This document shows positions 61,676-64,000 of a stretch of 64,000 bases of DNA, one piece after another (the first letter of the stretch is position 1; each line of letters starts with the position of its first letter). Under the pieces are notes generated by a model that saw only the letters and a list, made by a program, of their open reading frames with translations, was not told where the DNA came from and made no database searches. Made by a program: the position numbers and the translations under genes. The DNA is taken from positions 186,001 to 250,000 of the forward strand of contig NZ_JAMHFY010000004.1 of the NCBI RefSeq assembly GCF_023897015.1, given 5' to 3'. The DNA comes from Desulfosporosinus nitroreducens. GTDB taxonomy: Bacteria > Bacillota > Desulfitobacteriia > Desulfitobacteriales > Desulfitobacteriaceae.

Positions 61676-63064
61676 TCAGTCCCTCCTTACAATCTTCCCA
61701 GGGTTCAACAAATAGTTGGGATCCAGGGATTCTTTAATGCGCCGCAAGGCCGCCACACCTGCTTCTCCAAATTCCCTGTCAAGATATTTCATTTTGGCGA
61801 TACCAATCCCATGTTCACCGGAAAGGGTTCCTCCAAGTGCTAGCGCCGTTTCGAAAATCTCGTCCACTGCTAGGTGCACTCTTTTCATTTCTTCTAAATC
61901 GCGTTCATCTGTTAAAATTGTGGGATGTAGATTTCCGTCTCCTGCATGCCCGAATGTAGCAATTTGCAGATTGTGTTTTGTCGCAATACTACGGATTGCT
62001 TTAAGCATATCCGGAATTTTACTCCGGGGAACGGTCGCATCTTCAAGTACGGTCGTCGGTCGTTTTTGAGCGAGAGCAGGAAGCGCGCTACGACGAGCCA
62101 ACCACAAAAGGTCGCGCTCTTTATCATCTTTAGCTATTTTTACCTGAACGGCTCCTTCCTCTTTCAAAATTCGTTCCACCAAAACAGCTTCTCGTACGAC
62201 AACTTCCTTGTAGCCGTCCACTTCACATAAGAGGACCGCTTCCGCGTCCATCGGGAGTCCCGCATGCACAAAGTTTTCCACGGTCTGAATAGTCACATTA
62301 TCCAAGATCTCCAGTGTCGCCGGAATAACTTTATTGCGAATAATGGCTGCGATGGCCCTCCCAGCTTTATCAACGTCATCAAAGACCGCTAAAATGCTCT
62401 TACGTGCTTCCGGAGCCGGAATTAGTTTGACGATTATTTCAGTGATAATCCCCAACGTTCCTTCAGCCCCAGTAAAGAGAGCCACTAAATCATACCCTGT
62501 CACGTTCTTTACCGTTTTTCCGCCCCAACGAATGACTTCTCCATTCGCCAAGACCAATTGCAGGCCCATAATATAATGTTTGGTTACACCGTATTTCAGA
62601 CCACGCAATCCACCCGAACACTCCGAAACCGAGCCCCCCATAGTTGCTGTAGTGACTGTACCGGGATCCGGAGGATACAATAAGCCGTGTTTTGCCGCTT
62701 CATCATTGAGAGCCTGAATGATCACCCCAGGTTGAACTGTTGCCGTTAAATTATCCTGGTCTACTTCCAGAATTTTGTTGAGGTTGAGCATGGAGAGAAC
62801 GATACCCCCTTCAATGGGAATAGTTCCCCCACTAAGGTTCGTTCCGGAACCACGTGTATAAATAGGGACATGGTAACGCAGGGCGATTTTCACGACATCT
62901 GCCACCTGTTCTGTCGATAGAGGTGCAACCACAACATCCGGCTTATGATGTTTCATCGCCGCAGTTGCGTCATAAGCATAGGTCAATAAGTCTTCCTGCT
63001 CTGTGAGGACATTTTCACGACCGAGCACTCGAACAAGTTCTTCCAAGACTTCACGAGCTAACAT
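61676..63064 (-). CDS. glcD: FAD-linked glycolate/lactate dehydrogenase subunit
   Basis: From the ATG at 63064 (GGAGGT site) the product is 462 residues. It belongs to the VAO/PCMH FAD-oxidase fold: PIYTRGSGTNLSGGTIPIEG and PPDPGTVTTATMGGSVSECS bind FAD, and the C-terminal cap carries GHAGDGNLHPTIL and SGEHGIGIAKMKYL. It forms a two-gene unit with the Fe-S subunit. D-lactate dehydrogenase and glycolate oxidase subunits are hard to separate by sequence. No adjacent lactate permease is in the window. Confidence 0.93.
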   Translation of the reverse strand: MLAREVLEELVRVLGRENVLTEQEDLLTYAYDATAAMKHHKPDVVVAPLSTEQVADVVKIALRYHVPIYTRGSGTNLSGGTIPIEGGIVLSMLNLNKILEVDQDNLTATVQPGVIIQALNDEAAKHGLLYPPDPGTVTTATMGGSVSECSGGLRGLKYGVTKHYIMGLQLVLANGEVIRWGGKTVKNVTGYDLVALFTGAEGTLGIITEIIVKLIPAPEARKSILAVFDDVDKAGRAIAAIIRNKVIPATLEILDNVTIQTVENFVHAGLPMDAEAVLLCEVDGYKEVVVREAVLVERILKEEGAVQVKIAKDDKERDLLWLARRSALPALAQKRPTTVLEDATVPRSKIPDMLKAIRSIATKHNLQIATFGHAGDGNLHPTILTDERDLEEMKRVHLAVDEIFETALALGGTLSGEHGIGIAKMKYLDREFGEAGVAALRRIKESLDPNYLLNPGKIVRRD

Positions 63065-63184
63065 CCTTATACCTCCTTTATAACGCTTCGAATATGGCAC
63101 GCCTGTCAGACCACTTAATTATTTACTAATTCAATTTAAGCGAAACTTCAATAAGTAGATATAATTCTCTACTGAACAAACAAA

Positions 63185-63215
63185 GTGGGAAGGGTCAAAT
63201 ACTACCTCTTCCCAC
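63185..63215 (-). terminator. Hairpin after the dehydratase-type gene or before glcD
   Basis: GTGGGAAG and CTTCCCAC enclose 15 bases. It lies between glcD and the 63275 gene; the latter reads towards it on the minus strand, so it probably ends that transcript, although no strong T-run is present. Confidence 0.6.
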
Positions 63216-63274
63216 AAAATCATGCTACAAACAAGCAACAAGAGATATAACTTAAAGTTCTATTAACTTAGAAA

Positions 63275-64000
63275 TCACAGCATTTCACTAAAACTTTGAA
63301 CTCTGGTTTTAGTTTGTTCAAAGGATGTTGTTTCTAGGTCAATTTCTATAAATAAGCTCTTAATTCCAGCTTCTTCAAACTGTCTATAGTAGATTGGATA
63401 GTCAAATTCTTCAGGGTCACAGAACTTCATCATGCAAACCACAACTGCATCTGCCTTATATACTTTAACCATATCCATAAGCATGGGACCTCTTGATTTT
63501 TTCGTATCGACAGCAAGAGAACAACCATCGAATTCTTGCCACCATTTAGCCAATCGATATAGTGGGTCTGTACCTGACGGAACATCATTTCTAAACAATC
63601 TTGATTCCTGTGCCAGGTCATCTGCCACAACAGCAAAACCGTTATCTTTTAAAATGTCTAATACTTCATTTGGTTCAGCCATAATTCCTGTTAAAACAAC
63701 CTTTTTACCTGTAAAGGCTTCCACAGGTAAAGCTATAAGCTCTGAATTCAATTCTTTTACCATAGCGGTATGTTTAGATTTTTCCATAAAAAATCTTGCT
63801 TTTATAATAGCATGACGTTTTATTGGATCAATAATGTTAGGATAATTAGCAGCTATGTCTGTAAATTCACGCATTACTTTACGATTTTCGTTATAAATTT
63901 CAATGCTATTGTTTAGTGCCTCATCTGAAATCTGAACACTCAATATTTTTTCTAGTTTTTCACGAACAAGCCTATATTCCTCAGCAAGAAACTTATTTGC
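63275..64000 (-). CDS. 2-hydroxyacyl-CoA dehydratase (HgdB/BcrC-family) subunit, 3' part
   Basis: The open frame continues past the window edge, so only the last 241 residues are seen. The sequence KKVVLTGIMAEPNEVLDILK, then FAVVADDLAQESRL, YRLAKWW, and VCMMKFCDPEEFDYPIYYRQ matches the C-terminal half of the dehydratase D-component family, whose Cys residues hold a [4Fe-4S] cluster. Members dehydrate 2-hydroxyacyl-CoA or, as BcrC relatives, reduce benzoyl-CoA. Without the partner subunit and activator the substrate is open. Confidence 0.88.
   Translation of the reverse strand, partial: ANKFLAEEYRLVREKLEKILSVQISDEALNNSIEIYNENRKVMREFTDIAANYPNIIDPIKRHAIIKARFFMEKSKHTAMVKELNSELIALPVEAFTGKKVVLTGIMAEPNEVLDILKDNGFAVVADDLAQESRLFRNDVPSGTDPLYRLAKWWQEFDGCSLAVDTKKSRGPMLMDMVKVYKADAVVVCMMKFCDPEEFDYPIYYRQFEEAGIKSLFIEIDLETTSFEQTKTRVQSFSEML

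Overview
The window looks like chromosome of an anaerobic, endospore-forming Firmicute of the Desulfosporosinus/Desulfitobacterium type. This is inferred, not proven. The evidence is Clostridia-style gene order (mreC-mreB-radC-maf-DUF4321 and tig-clpX-lonB-lon-engB), a valS T-box, AGGAGG ribosome sites with many TTG/GTG starts, a Rex redox repressor, Fe-S-rich fumarate and glycolate/lactate enzymes, CWB2 wall proteins and a C_GCAxxG_C_C protein. No rRNA or plasmid/phage replication genes are visible.

Layout. 1-3.5 kb: cell-shape and housekeeping operon on the minus strand (mreC is cut by the window edge). 3.9-8 kb: an AT-rich accessory stretch with a nitroreductase, an alpha/beta hydrolase with its PadR regulator, three tiny unknown ORFs and two small membrane proteins. 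8-22 kb: aspA, a GC-rich tandem repeat array, cimA behind a ykkC-type (probably ppGpp) riboswitch, rex, a SPOR protein, a Pit phosphate transporter with its DUF47 partner behind a Pho-box-like promoter, folC, valS with a T-box leader interrupted by a palindromic element, and a glutamate-synthase-domain protein.

22.5-35 kb is a C4-dicarboxylate module. A DcuS/CitA-like two-component pair precedes a six-gene minus-strand operon: DASS transporter, two-subunit class I fumarase, and a three-subunit fumarate reductase/succinate dehydrogenase of FrdA-FrdB-CCG type. Divergent from it are a 2-hydroxycarboxylate transporter and malic enzyme. Together they could import malate or fumarate, split malate between oxidation to pyruvate and dehydration to fumarate, and use fumarate as electron sink; aspA at 8 kb also supplies fumarate. 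FrdA lacks the His that covalently carries FAD, FrdB has an extra Cys in its third cluster motif, and no membrane-anchor gene is present.

35-50 kb: a repeat-rich CWB2 surface protein, a second nitroreductase, a TIGR04086-like membrane protein, a LysM-ferritin-like fusion, transporters, signal peptidase, a MazEF pair, and a cluster pairing a signal-peptide-less WtpA-like oxyanion-binding protein with a PadR regulator, a small ferredoxin-fold-like protein and a TauE/SafE permease. Then come psd, several small ORFs and decayed gene fragments. 50-64 kb: engB, lon, lonB, clpX, tig, a YetF/DUF4363 pair, tRNA-Leu(UAG), a glycolate/lactate oxidase pair (glcD-glcF) and the 3' part of a 2-hydroxyacyl-CoA dehydratase-type gene.

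The intergenic space is unusually rich in long imperfect palindromes and repeats of at least four families, some nested in others. One lies inside the valS leader and one abuts the lon stop codon.
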